63,907 nt of DNA from Lachnospiraceae bacterium (GTDB taxonomy: Bacteria; Bacillota; Clostridia; Lachnospirales; Lachnospiraceae), in assembly GCA_009911035.1 (NCBI GenBank), contig QXWO01000032.1, positions 1-63,907 of the forward strand, given 5' to 3'. The notes below the pieces were generated by a model. That model had not been told where the DNA came from, did no database searches, and saw only the letters and a list, made by a program, of their open reading frames with translations. Positions 45,129 through 53,700 of the stretch are shown one piece after another (within the stretch, counting starts at the first letter, position 1; each line of letters starts with the position of its first letter). Made by a program: the position numbers and the translations under genes.

Positions 45129-45269
45129 ATGAAAAAGCATAACAGATTAAAAAAGATAATTGAGAAAATTGCAATCAGGGCAGCGATTTCTGAAGCAAAT
45201 ACAACATGTCCATTTATTAATTATCAACCAGAGATACCTAAGGCGGTAAAAAAATTAAGGAAGTTTTAA
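45129..45269 (+). CDS. agrD: AgrD-like autoinducing peptide precursor
   Basis: A 46-aa precursor: basic amphipathic N-terminal helix (residues 1-20), a short core with one cysteine (Cys27, TTCPFINY), and the C-terminal QPEIPKAVKKLRKF segment, which matches the YQPExP motif after the thiolactone core of clostridial AgrD peptides. AgrB would cleave and cyclise it between Cys27 and a residue near 31-32. ATG 45129 has a GTGAGGG sequence upstream; the frame from 45078 is longer but atypical. Confidence 0.85.
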   Translation: MKKHNRLKKIIEKIAIRAAISEANTTCPFINYQPEIPKAVKKLRKF

Positions 45270-45271
45270 AG

Positions 45272-45829
45272 ATGAGTATTCAGATTGAGCAACTGTCAGA
45301 AGAAGAGCGAGAGGAAATCATAAATTATGGTATTAGAAGAAGTATAGTTATATCTATAAGCACCATAGTTACAATAATGGCGGGGTATCTGTTGGGTATA
45401 GTATGGCAAAGTATATTTTTTTTATTTTGCTTTAGTGCATTAAGAAAATATGCAGGTGGGTATCATGCGGATACTCCCATAAGATGCTATTTTCTTTCTT
45501 TCATTACTCTGTTTATCGCATTGATGGGAATTAAAATATTACAATGTGATGATAATGTAGGAATTTTAATTCAAACAATCAATTTGCTTATAATTATATT
45601 CTTATCTCCTATAGACAGTGTTGTGCATAGATTGGAGTATGAAGAAAAGAAAGAATACGGAACAAGAGCTAAAAAAATAGCATTAATTTATTATGTACTA
45701 TATTGTATTTTAAAGAAGGCATCAATTGTGTATATATCAACGCCTATCGCCGTTGCATGCTCAATGGTTGGAATTTCTTTAATAGGAGGGTATATAAAAT
45801 ATAGAAAAGTCGCAATGAGTACAGAATAA
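45272..45829 (+). CDS. agrB: AgrB-like peptide-processing membrane protease
   Basis: A 185-aa polytopic membrane protein with the AgrB catalytic pair in KYAGGYHADTPIRCYF (His65, Cys72) and about five to six hydrophobic segments. It cleaves AgrD and forms the thiolactone. It starts 2 bp after agrD. The C-terminal cytoplasmic tail is short. All residues needed for activity appear present. Confidence 0.9.
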   Translation: MSIQIEQLSEEEREEIINYGIRRSIVISISTIVTIMAGYLLGIVWQSIFFLFCFSALRKYAGGYHADTPIRCYFLSFITLFIALMGIKILQCDDNVGILIQTINLLIIIFLSPIDSVVHRLEYEEKKEYGTRAKKIALIYYVLYCILKKASIVYISTPIAVACSMVGISLIGGYIKYRKVAMSTE

Positions 45830-45909
45830 TTAATAGAAAAGATCATATTTGATATTATCATTCCTTGTTGAGGAGATAATATAATCATTAAAGGAAGGAG
45901 GACAAGGTT

Positions 45910-46038
45910 ATGGATAAGATGTTTGTTCAGGTAAACGTAGAGGACAAAGAAGTTAAGGACAATGATGGATTTATCTTCTGCGGACATTCAGACTCTTGTG
46001 GATCAATCGAAGGTATTTGTCAGCCGTTTATCCATTAG
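45910..46038 (+). CDS. RiPP precursor peptide with three cysteines
   Basis: A 42-aa peptide too short for routine calling: charged leader (residues 1-20, QVNVEDKEVKDNDG) and a core FCGHSDSCGSIEGICQPFIH with Cys24, Cys30 and Cys37. AAGGAGG at 45895-45901 gives a strong RBS 8 bp upstream, and TATAAT at 45880-45885 may be a -10 box. A perfect stem-loop lies between it and three radical SAM genes, a usual way to express more precursor than enzyme. Probably a thioether-linked (ranthipeptide or sactipeptide-like) product; the bond type is unknown. Confidence 0.75.
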   Translation: MDKMFVQVNVEDKEVKDNDGFIFCGHSDSCGSIEGICQPFIH

Positions 46039-46046
46039 TGTACGTA

Positions 46047-46091
46047 AAATCGGGTGATATTAGTTTTATAATAATATCACCCGATTTTTCT
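46047..46091 (+). terminator. attenuating terminator between precursor and maturases
   Basis: A perfect 16-bp stem (46047-46062 with 46072-46087, beginning AAATCGGGTGATATTA) with a 9-nt loop ends in a T-run. It likely limits read-through into the radical SAM genes. Confidence 0.75.
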
Positions 46092-46105
46092 GATTGGAGG
46101 GAAAA

Positions 46106-47482
46106 ATGAAAGTAAATAGTACATTCAAATTAGAAAAAATAAATCATAGATACTTTGCATTTGATGGTGGTACAGGAAATATTTTTGAAATTAGCGAAAT
46201 ATTATATGAAATACTTTTAAATAGAAATGAAAAATTAACAGAAAAGTTTACAGTGGAAGAAATAGAAAATGCAGAAAAAGGGCTACTTGTAGCAATGAAT
46301 AATGGTATATTATCAGAACAAAATTTACTACTAAGGACATATCAAAAAATAGGTGGGAAAAATGTGCACTCACTTAATACATTGTTCCTAAATGTCGCTC
46401 AAAAATGTAATTTGAAATGTTCGTATTGTTTCGGAAAAGGGGGAAGTTATGGACTCCAACAAGAAATGATGTCAATTGATACTGCACGTAGGTGTGTTGA
46501 TTATTGGTTAAAAAATATTGAAGAGAAAAAGCAGAATATCGTTGTAAGCTTTTTTGGGGGAGAACCACTCTTAAATTTAGAAGTAATTGAATTTGTTGTA
46601 CAATACATAAATTCAAAAAAGCAAAGTATTAACGGAAATGTTAAATATATGATTACTACTAACGGAACAATATTAAATAATAGTATTATAGAAATGTTTA
46701 TTAAAAATGATTTTTTAGTAAGTGTAAGTTTAGATGGGATTTCAAAAATTCACAATAAAAATAGAGCGTTTGCATCAGGGAAGGGAAGTATGGATCTAGT
46801 TGCAAAAAACACAAAAAAACTGTTGGCTCATATTAGTAATTTAAATTGTCAAATAACATTACGAAGAGAAGATATTCCTTTTTTAGAAGAAGCAGTTACT
46901 GCTTTATGGGAAATGGGAGTAGATAAAGTTTACTCAAATATAGTATTTGACAAAAATGAAATATATCAAGAAAAAGATTATAAAGAACTCAAATTCCAAA
47001 CTGAAATATTGAGTGATTTAATGTATCAGCACTTGATTTCTGGAAGTAAGAATATTTATGGCAACATATTTGATTATATGCAAAATTTACATACTAGAAA
47101 CTATGCAATTAATTGTTTCGTTTGGAAGGAAAAGATTGCAGCATTCGCAAGTAATGGAGACGCATATTCGTGTTATCGTTTAGTTGGGGAGAATGATTTT
47201 TTGTTGGGAAATGTTAGGCAACATGATTTCACAGTATTTTCTAAACCTTTCGAGAAACAAAAGGTTGCACAATGTCAGAATTGTTATTGCCAATTATATT
47301 GCGGGGAAGGTTGTCCGTGTGAAAATTTAGTATACAATTCGGATATTAATATACCTGCTGAAGAGTGGTGTGAAAAAAATAAAATATTATTTGATATTAG
47401 TCTTAGATTATACCTGAAGATTAAAGTAAATGAACCCGATTTATTTAGAAAACTTTGCAAATATTGGGAGGAAAACAGATGA
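46106..47482 (+). CDS. radical SAM/SPASM peptide maturase 1
   Basis: A 458-aa enzyme: N-terminal leader-recognition-like region (RYFAFDGGTGNIFEISEILY), radical SAM cluster CNLKCSYCF (Cys101, 105, 108), FFGGEPLLNLE, and a SPASM-like C-terminal cysteine set (CQNCYCQLYCGEGCPCEN). Such proteins install thioether or other bonds in Cys-containing peptides. TTGGAGGG precedes ATG 46106. The same layout as maturase 3, with the cluster at identical residue numbers, suggests a gene duplication. Confidence 0.88.
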   Translation: MKVNSTFKLEKINHRYFAFDGGTGNIFEISEILYEILLNRNEKLTEKFTVEEIENAEKGLLVAMNNGILSEQNLLLRTYQKIGGKNVHSLNTLFLNVAQKCNLKCSYCFGKGGSYGLQQEMMSIDTARRCVDYWLKNIEEKKQNIVVSFFGGEPLLNLEVIEFVVQYINSKKQSINGNVKYMITTNGTILNNSIIEMFIKNDFLVSVSLDGISKIHNKNRAFASGKGSMDLVAKNTKKLLAHISNLNCQITLRREDIPFLEEAVTALWEMGVDKVYSNIVFDKNEIYQEKDYKELKFQTEILSDLMYQHLISGSKNIYGNIFDYMQNLHTRNYAINCFVWKEKIAAFASNGDAYSCYRLVGENDFLLGNVRQHDFTVFSKPFEKQKVAQCQNCYCQLYCGEGCPCENLVYNSDINIPAEEWCEKNKILFDISLRLYLKIKVNEPDLFRKLCKYWEENR

Positions 47483-48408
47483 TAGAATATAATGCTGTAG
47501 GGCTGCTGTATACATATAAATGTACGGGAACTTGTGAAATATGTGGTTTGAAATGTGGACCAAACAGAAATGAAAAAATGGATTTGGAAGTAGCAAAAAA
47601 GGTAATACGAGATTCTGCTTATAATGGAATTAAACTTATAGGAATTACTGGTGGTGAACCATTTATCTATTATGAAGAAATTTTAGAATTATGCAAGTTG
47701 GCTTTTTCATTAGGAATGCAAACAACATTTACAACTAATGCTTTTTGGGCAACTGATAAGGATGGTACATTTGAAAAATTAGAAAAACTCAAACACTATG
47801 GTGTAAGAAGTATAAAGGTTAGTTTGGATGATTTCCATATGAAGCATATATCTACTGAAAATTATCGAAGAATTTTTAGAATTTCCCAGATGTTAGATAT
47901 TAAAGTTTTGATAGGTTGTACAATTTTAAAAAATGGAATCGGTAATCGGCATGTTTTAGAACATTTTGATGATGAAATGGCTAATATTTTATTTTGCCAA
48001 TATAGAGCGTATCCAATTGGAGATGCAGTAAAAATACCAAAAGAATTGTTCTATTTGAGTGATACAATTAGAGGAAAATGCAATGAAAGCAATATGTTAC
48101 TTATTGAACCCAATGGTACAGTATATCCATGTGGAAGTGCTTGTGTAATGAGTAGTATAAGAAGTGTGGGAAATGTTTATGTGGATTCATTTGAAACAAT
48201 TTTGGTAAATGCTAAAAATAATATATATACTAATTATATTAAGAAAAATGGTTTACAAGTGTTGATTAATACTATTAGAGATATGAATCCTGGTTTGGTT
48301 GACAATTGCCAATATGTAGATATGTGTGATGCATGTAGTAAAATATTCAGTTATTTTGATAAGAAAGTTATTGATGATGCTATAGAGAAAATAGAGGGGA
48401 AAATATGA
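47479..48408 (+). CDS. short radical SAM protein 2
   Basis: A 309-aa radical SAM enzyme without the N-terminal extension: cluster CTGTCEICG (Cys15, 19, 22), GITGGEPF, and C-terminal cysteines (YPCGSACVM; CQYVDMCDACSK) that may bind an auxiliary cluster. It differs from maturases 1 and 3 and may perform a separate modification. ATG overlaps the upstream stop (ATGA), and it is followed by another 4-bp overlap, so the three genes are tightly coupled. Confidence 0.85.
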   Translation: MIEYNAVGLLYTYKCTGTCEICGLKCGPNRNEKMDLEVAKKVIRDSAYNGIKLIGITGGEPFIYYEEILELCKLAFSLGMQTTFTTNAFWATDKDGTFEKLEKLKHYGVRSIKVSLDDFHMKHISTENYRRIFRISQMLDIKVLIGCTILKNGIGNRHVLEHFDDEMANILFCQYRAYPIGDAVKIPKELFYLSDTIRGKCNESNMLLIEPNGTVYPCGSACVMSSIRSVGNVYVDSFETILVNAKNNIYTNYIKKNGLQVLINTIRDMNPGLVDNCQYVDMCDACSKIFSYFDKKVIDDAIEKIEGKI

Positions 48409-49766
48409 TCATATATAATACGTATATGTTATTAGAAAACGAAAAAGAAAATTATGTATATATTGCTGAAACAAATAAAATTTTTAAGATAAATTTCTTA
48501 ATCAAGGATGTGCTATTAAATAAGCCAGCGACTGAAGAAGAAATGTGGAAAAGAGTTAATAGGTATGATATAAAAGTAGATATACAGGAAATGATTGATA
48601 AATTAGAAGAAATGAAACTGATTTATGAAAGAGGAGATAGAATACGAAAAATAGAGATAGAAAAATTAGATATATGTGACATGACATTATTAGTAACACA
48701 GAAATGTAATTTAAGATGTGAGTACTGTTTTGGAGATGGCGGAGAATATAAAAATATAGGTATAATGAGTTTTGAAGTTGCAAAAAGAGCTATAGACTTT
48801 TTGTATGAACATTCTAGAAACACAAAAGATATTGTAATTCTTTTTTTTGGAGGAGAACCTTTAATAAATTTTGAAGTAATAAAGCGTTCGGTGGGGTATT
48901 GTAAAGAAAAAGATATATTATATAATAAAAAAACTCATTATAGCATAACAACTAATGGAACAATTACGGACGATGAAATAGTACAGTTTTTAAGAGAAAA
49001 TAATTTTTTAGTGCAGGTTAGTATAGATGGAATAGAAAGTGTAACTAATGCAAATCGGTTTGATATTCATAGAAGAGGTGCGTATTCTAGAATACTTGAA
49101 GGTGCAAAAGCCTTACAAGATAAGATGGTTGTAGGAGCAAGGGGTACAATTACACCTGCTGGTTTGAATGTTAGTGAAAATGTTACACATTTGTTGGAGG
49201 AAGGATTTGCATATGTACATTTGGCACCAGCAAATAATATGTTAAAGGAAAATGATTTTGAAAAAATAATCGAAAATTATTTTTTATATTGCGAAGAGTT
49301 TGAAAAATTATTATTAGAGCATAAATATAAAGAGTGTATTGCAAGACATAATCTATATAGTATTTTAAGAGAAATTCATGAAGGAAAGAAGAGAAATGTT
49401 TATTGTGCAGCAGGTTTTAAAGCAATATCTATAGATATTGATGGATATATATATCCATGTCATCGATTTGTGGGTGATAAGGAGTTTTGCATGGGGGATG
49501 TTTCCACTAATGTATTTGAACATGATGTGATATATAATCAATTATATAAAATTCCGGAAAAATGTAAATATTGTATATGTCAGTCTATATGCTCTGGAGG
49601 ATGTATGCATGATAATCTTTTGTTAATGAAAAATATAAATATACCGGCAGAATGTAATTGCAAATTGCAAAAGTTTTTAACGGAACAAGCATTAAAAATA
49701 TATATTTCTTTAACTGATATAGACAAAAAGTATTTGTTTGGGGAGGAAAGTTGCTATGGCGGATAA
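48405..49766 (+). CDS. radical SAM/SPASM peptide maturase 3
   Basis: A 453-aa enzyme like maturase 1: N-terminal recognition-like part (YIAETNKIFKINFLIKDVLL), cluster CNLRCEYCF (Cys101, 105, 108), FFGGEPLINFE, and SPASM-like C terminus (CHRFVGDKEFCMGDV; CKYCICQSICSGGCMHDN). Sequence is diverged enough to suggest a different substrate position or a heteromeric complex. Start overlaps protein 2 by 4 bp and its end overlaps the ABC ATPase by 11 bp. Confidence 0.88.
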   Translation: MIIYNTYMLLENEKENYVYIAETNKIFKINFLIKDVLLNKPATEEEMWKRVNRYDIKVDIQEMIDKLEEMKLIYERGDRIRKIEIEKLDICDMTLLVTQKCNLRCEYCFGDGGEYKNIGIMSFEVAKRAIDFLYEHSRNTKDIVILFFGGEPLINFEVIKRSVGYCKEKDILYNKKTHYSITTNGTITDDEIVQFLRENNFLVQVSIDGIESVTNANRFDIHRRGAYSRILEGAKALQDKMVVGARGTITPAGLNVSENVTHLLEEGFAYVHLAPANNMLKENDFEKIIENYFLYCEEFEKLLLEHKYKECIARHNLYSILREIHEGKKRNVYCAAGFKAISIDIDGYIYPCHRFVGDKEFCMGDVSTNVFEHDVIYNQLYKIPEKCKYCICQSICSGGCMHDNLLLMKNINIPAECNCKLQKFLTEQALKIYISLTDIDKKYLFGEESCYGG

Positions 49767-50436
49767 TTATATTTTGGAAATGGAGAATGTCGATAAAATA
49801 TATGGTTCGGGGGATAGTGAGGTAAAGGCACTGAATCATGTAAGTTTTTCAGTACACAAAGGGGAATTTATTGCTATTATAGGTGAATCGGGTTCTGGAA
49901 AAAGTACTTTACTTAATATTGTAGGGATGTTAGACAGACCGACCAACGGAAAAATAGTAATTGATGGGATAGAACAAAGAGAGATGACACTGGATCAGCA
50001 AGCAGTATTTAGAAGAGAAAACATAGGTTTTATTTTTCAATCCTTTAATTTGATTCAGGAATTAACCGTTGAGGAAAATATAATTTTTCCCATTTCATTA
50101 GGGCATAATAAGCCGGATAGAAAGAAAATAGATAGTATTATAAATAAATTGGGACTGGAGAAAAGGAAACAGCATTTTCCATCACAGTTATCGGGCGGGC
50201 AGCAGCAAAGAGTGGCGATAGGCAGGGCATTGGCAACAGAGCCGAAATTGATATTAGCAGATGAACCGACAGGCAATTTGGATAGCAAAAATAGTCAGGA
50301 GGTTATTAAAATATTGTGGGAAATATCAAAAGAATATGGCAGAACAGTTTTGCTAATTACTCATAATCATGATATTGCCAAAGTAGCAGATAGAATACTG
50401 TATGTAAAGGATGGTTGTGTTAGTGAAAGAAGATAA
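49756..50436 (+). CDS. ABC transporter ATPase (MacB/LolD type)
   Basis: A 226-aa ATPase: Walker A GESGSGKST, Q-loop FQSFNLIQELTVEENI, signature LSGGQQQRVAIGRAL, Walker B LILADEPTGNLD and H-switch LITHNHD. This type energises FtsX-fold exporters of peptides and drugs. With the permease downstream it likely exports the modified peptide or gives self-immunity. ATG 49756 follows GGGGAGG. Confidence 0.93.
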   Translation: MADNYILEMENVDKIYGSGDSEVKALNHVSFSVHKGEFIAIIGESGSGKSTLLNIVGMLDRPTNGKIVIDGIEQREMTLDQQAVFRRENIGFIFQSFNLIQELTVEENIIFPISLGHNKPDRKKIDSIINKLGLEKRKQHFPSQLSGGQQQRVAIGRALATEPKLILADEPTGNLDSKNSQEVIKILWEISKEYGRTVLLITHNHDIAKVADRILYVKDGCVSERR

Positions 50437-52744
50437 GTGGAAGAATAATTATTTAGAAATCATATATAAATATTATCGTATGCATAAAAAGAAAACAACT
50501 ATTACAGTGGCATGTATTGCGGCGGCTATTTGCATGATTACAACGGTATTTAGTTTGGCGGATATTGGAATAGATGTTGAAATACAGGCCGTCAAGAACA
50601 TCTATGGAAACTATCATATGAAAGTGGAAAATCTTTCTTTTGAAATTACTGATATAGAAAAAATAGAAGGAATAAGTCATGCAGGCTGGTTGGTTGAGTT
50701 ACCAACAGGAGAATTGAAAGAGAAAGAGTGCAGGATACTATGCGGAGATGCGGATATCATACAGCAGTTTGATGTCAGACTTTTAGAAGGACAATATGCA
50801 AAGACCGGAGAAGAGGTTGTTATTGATAAAAAGGTTAAGAAGGATTATGCTTTGAAGGTAGGAGATGTCCTGCCAGTTAGGTTGGAAGGAAAGACGTATA
50901 ACCTGGACATTGTAGGGGTATGCGATACCTTTTCTTCCCTTACAGCAAGAGATGTGTATGGTCTTTTGTTGTCTGTAGAAGGCGGAAGGATACTGGGAAA
51001 TAGTTGTGGGGATTATTATATTACATGTCAAAATGTGGAAGAAATCGATGAAGTAAAATGTAAACTTATAGAAGAGTATCATTTGGAAGAAAACAGAATA
51101 CAGTTAAATGAAATATTGTTGGCAGTTATGGGAAAGGGGAAATCTGTCTTAGCCGCTAATTTATATTTGATAGCGGGTATTTTATTTTGTCTTGTATTTC
51201 TTGTAAGTATTCTGATGATTACAAATTGCTTGAATATAAGTGTTCATGAGAAAAAGCAATTATATGGCTTACTTAGGTGTATAGGAGCAGATTCAAAACA
51301 ATTAAGAAGATGTGTGCAGAAAGAAGGAAAAATACTATGGTGTCATAGTATACCCGCAGGGATTGGGAGCGGGGTGGTTTTGACATGGTGCTGTTTATTA
51401 TTGCTACGACTTCTTAATAAAGATATGTTTGAAAATATTTTTGTGTTTCAAGTCAGTATAGCAGGGATTGTGATTGGAATATTTACTGGTTTGGCAGCAG
51501 TTATGATAGCGACAGTGAGTCCGGTAAGATATGTATGCAGTATTCCGCCATTAACAGCGATAAATGAAGAAACTTATCAGAAAGATATAAAATGCCGAAA
51601 AAAAAGAAGGACGATAAAAATTCCAGTAGAATTACTAATTAGCCTTAGACAGACAGGAAGCAATAGAAAATCACTTGGGCTTATGATAGCTTCTTTTGCA
51701 ATGAATATTGTTTTGATTTTTGCTTTTTCTGTTATGATTAACTTTATTTATGAAGGTTCATATTTTACAAAGCCATATAATCCGGATGCCTCTATTTATA
51801 ATAAAGAAGGTAAGTACTATATTCATGATGAAGTAAAGTGGAAAATAGAAGAAATAAGTGGTGTAGAAAGTGTTGTTGGACGTAAAGTAAACAATGCAGA
51901 ATTGGAAAAAAATGGAAATGTATTTTCTACGTTGCTTGTATCATATGACAAACAGCAATTTGAATGGATAGAAAGCAAAATAATTTCTGGGAAATTAAAT
52001 ATAGGCAGGTTATTAGAAGGAGAAGAAATATTAGTTGATGAAGAAAGTGGTTTAGAAGTAGGAGATGAGGTACTGATTAAAGGTAATGGAGGCAATACAA
52101 TAGCGTGTGTAGTAGGAGGAGTATTAAGGAATTTTCCATATGATTCGGCTGACAGTGTGAGATGCCTGCTTGCAGAAGCATTGTTTCAACAGGTAGTAGG
52201 AAATATGGATTATTCCATACTGGATATAAGATTTAGTAAGGGAAATGAGGAAGTATGGGAATTAATGACTAAAATTATACCAGAAAAATTTAGTATATTT
52301 GATTACCGACAAAAAAAAGAAGAAAGCAAAAACCAATTTTTAACAATGGCAGTCTTTGTATATGGATTTTGTGGAACTATCATAGCGGTAACTATCTTTA
52401 ATATTATAAATTGTATGAGCATAAGTGTTTGGAATAATATGAAAAAGTATGGGATGATTTGTGCTGTAGGTGGGACGACAAAACAATGTAAAAAGATAGT
52501 AATACTGGAGGCTCTATTATATGCATGTGGAGGTGGGGCGTTAGGAATAGCAATTGGTGTACCTTTACATTATTATCTTTATAGTCATCTAGTTGCTAAG
52601 TATTTTAATACCGTATGGAGATTACCTGTTGAAATGATAATTACAATTATTGGAATTACTATATTTACAGCAATTGTATCATCACTGATGCCTTTGCAAA
52701 AAGTTAAGGAAATTAACATAATAGAAATAATTCGACAAGTATAG
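50411..52744 (+). CDS. FtsX-like ABC transporter permease
   Basis: A 777-aa permease with two FtsX-type units: a first membrane helix near residue 30, an extracytoplasmic domain, three helices near 250-375, then a second set (helix near 430, extracytoplasmic domain, three helices near 645-775). This is the BceB/SalY-like or duplicated MacB layout. It overlaps the ATPase by 26 bp; a start a few codons further in is possible. Likely peptide exporter or immunity transporter. Confidence 0.88.
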   Translation: MVVLVKEDKWKNNYLEIIYKYYRMHKKKTTITVACIAAAICMITTVFSLADIGIDVEIQAVKNIYGNYHMKVENLSFEITDIEKIEGISHAGWLVELPTGELKEKECRILCGDADIIQQFDVRLLEGQYAKTGEEVVIDKKVKKDYALKVGDVLPVRLEGKTYNLDIVGVCDTFSSLTARDVYGLLLSVEGGRILGNSCGDYYITCQNVEEIDEVKCKLIEEYHLEENRIQLNEILLAVMGKGKSVLAANLYLIAGILFCLVFLVSILMITNCLNISVHEKKQLYGLLRCIGADSKQLRRCVQKEGKILWCHSIPAGIGSGVVLTWCCLLLLRLLNKDMFENIFVFQVSIAGIVIGIFTGLAAVMIATVSPVRYVCSIPPLTAINEETYQKDIKCRKKRRTIKIPVELLISLRQTGSNRKSLGLMIASFAMNIVLIFAFSVMINFIYEGSYFTKPYNPDASIYNKEGKYYIHDEVKWKIEEISGVESVVGRKVNNAELEKNGNVFSTLLVSYDKQQFEWIESKIISGKLNIGRLLEGEEILVDEESGLEVGDEVLIKGNGGNTIACVVGGVLRNFPYDSADSVRCLLAEALFQQVVGNMDYSILDIRFSKGNEEVWELMTKIIPEKFSIFDYRQKKEESKNQFLTMAVFVYGFCGTIIAVTIFNIINCMSISVWNNMKKYGMICAVGGTTKQCKKIVILEALLYACGGGALGIAIGVPLHYYLYSHLVAKYFNTVWRLPVEMIITIIGITIFTAIVSSLMPLQKVKEINIIEIIRQV

Positions 52745-52755
52745 AGAGGAATACA

Positions 52756-53412
52756 ATGAAAAAGAAAATAAGACTGTTGACATTTGTAATATGCATATGG
52801 ATGATAATCGGATTTAATATTGAGGCTATGGCAGCAAATAATGCTTTAGCAATACAAGTAAATGATGATTTTGGTGAACTGATAAAGATTATTATTGAAA
52901 TTAAATCGAAAAATCCAGAAAAGGGAAATGAAGAAATAGAAACGCTTATAGTAAGACAGGTTTCTATGAGAAGAGATAGTGGTGTAAGTAATATTTGGAA
53001 TTCTCTAACGGATACAGAAAAAAAATTAGTCATTAGATATCCACTTGATGCATTAAAAGTAAATACAGCCAAAAATATTGCAACTACACAGACAGAAAAA
53101 AAGTTTGGTTATAATGGGCTTGGTGATAGGAGTGATGCATTTAGACATGGTATGTGGAATGCAGAAATGGTTATATTAATCGGAAGTGAGAAAGCAGAAA
53201 TGTTTGCAACGGCTCACGAGGATAAGGATATTACGGGTTTGGAGGTAGATGGGCATACTAAATTAGAACATAAAAATATGGACATACATAATAATGCAGA
53301 AGGTAGAATTATTGGGGAAAATAATAAAACAGCAAGCGAAGAACAGCTAGCAGAAATAATTTATAATGCTGTATATGATGAAAATACTAATTTTATTTGG
53401 CTTAATAATTAA
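52756..53412 (+). CDS. secreted DUF6973-like protein
   Basis: A 218-aa protein with a signal peptide (LLTFVICIWMIIGFNIEAMA, cleavage near residue 26) and a domain with the pattern DAFRHGMWNAEMV, ATAHEDKD and MDIHNNAEGRIIG, which fits DUF6973-type secreted proteins. The conserved His and acidic residues suggest a metal- or hydrolase-like site, but no activity is known. It starts 11 bp after the permease, so it belongs to the peptide operon, perhaps as an immunity, processing or effector protein. Confidence 0.7.
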   Translation: MKKKIRLLTFVICIWMIIGFNIEAMAANNALAIQVNDDFGELIKIIIEIKSKNPEKGNEEIETLIVRQVSMRRDSGVSNIWNSLTDTEKKLVIRYPLDALKVNTAKNIATTQTEKKFGYNGLGDRSDAFRHGMWNAEMVILIGSEKAEMFATAHEDKDITGLEVDGHTKLEHKNMDIHNNAEGRIIGENNKTASEEQLAEIIYNAVYDENTNFIWLNN

Positions 53413-53446
53413 TTACTAAACTCAAATGAATATTCTTGCTTCAAGA

Positions 53447-53625
53447 AACCTCCATTCCGGAATTTTGGAAACCGGTGTTCCGGACGCGGAAACCGCCATT
53501 GATTGGCTTGATTGTCCTGCATCAGAAATGGAATTCTGGTCAAGTCCGAAGCCGTTTTACGGTGCGTTAGCAGGCTTTACAAGAATGGAATTTCTGATAG
53601 TCTATGGAAGCCAATCAAAGCAGAG
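53447..53625. other. structured GC-richer segment near the right end of IME2
   Basis: Nested pairings: TGATTGGCTT/AAGCCAATCA (53500-53509, 53608-53617), ATCAGAAAT/ATTTCTGAT (53521-53529, 53590-53598), ATTCT/AGAAT, AAGCC/GGCTT and CCG/CGG form one long imperfect stem of about 118 nt. A GCGGAAACCGC hairpin precedes it. A 71-codon open frame crosses it without RBS. Could be an RNA, a terminator or an att-proximal structure. Confidence 0.5.
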
Positions 53626-53671
53626 CAATCGGTTAAATTAAGAGTTTACGATTATAAAAGTTTAAAAACAC

Positions 53672-53700
53672 ACTTGACAACACGTCCCTGAAATCACCGA
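53672..53700 (+). other. attR: attR of IME2
   Basis: The element half-site ACTTGACAACA is at 53672-53682, then 7 bp, then core GA at 53690-53691, then host helicase sequence. It mirrors attL. Confidence 0.8.

Larger units (their letters stand above)
31917..53691 (+). mobile_element. IME2: 21.8-kb serine-recombinase element inserted in the helicase gene
   Basis: Helicase codons stop at GAC|GA (31917-31918) and resume after GA at 53690-53691. Joining across one GA gives MDEITDGRGVTFATG, a normal helicase stretch, with the frame intact to 56,416. The joined element ends give ACTTGACAACA, 7 bp, GA, 7 bp, TGTTGTGAACT: a symmetric site centred on GA, as expected of attP for a TnpX/TndX-type recombinase. 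The element carries its own recombinase, relaxase, ParMR and an AT-rich cargo locus. Confidence 0.92.

Noticed and set aside
53426-53641. 71-codon open frame near the right end of IME2
   Set aside because: No RBS and it coincides with long nested inverted repeats; more likely a structured non-coding segment.
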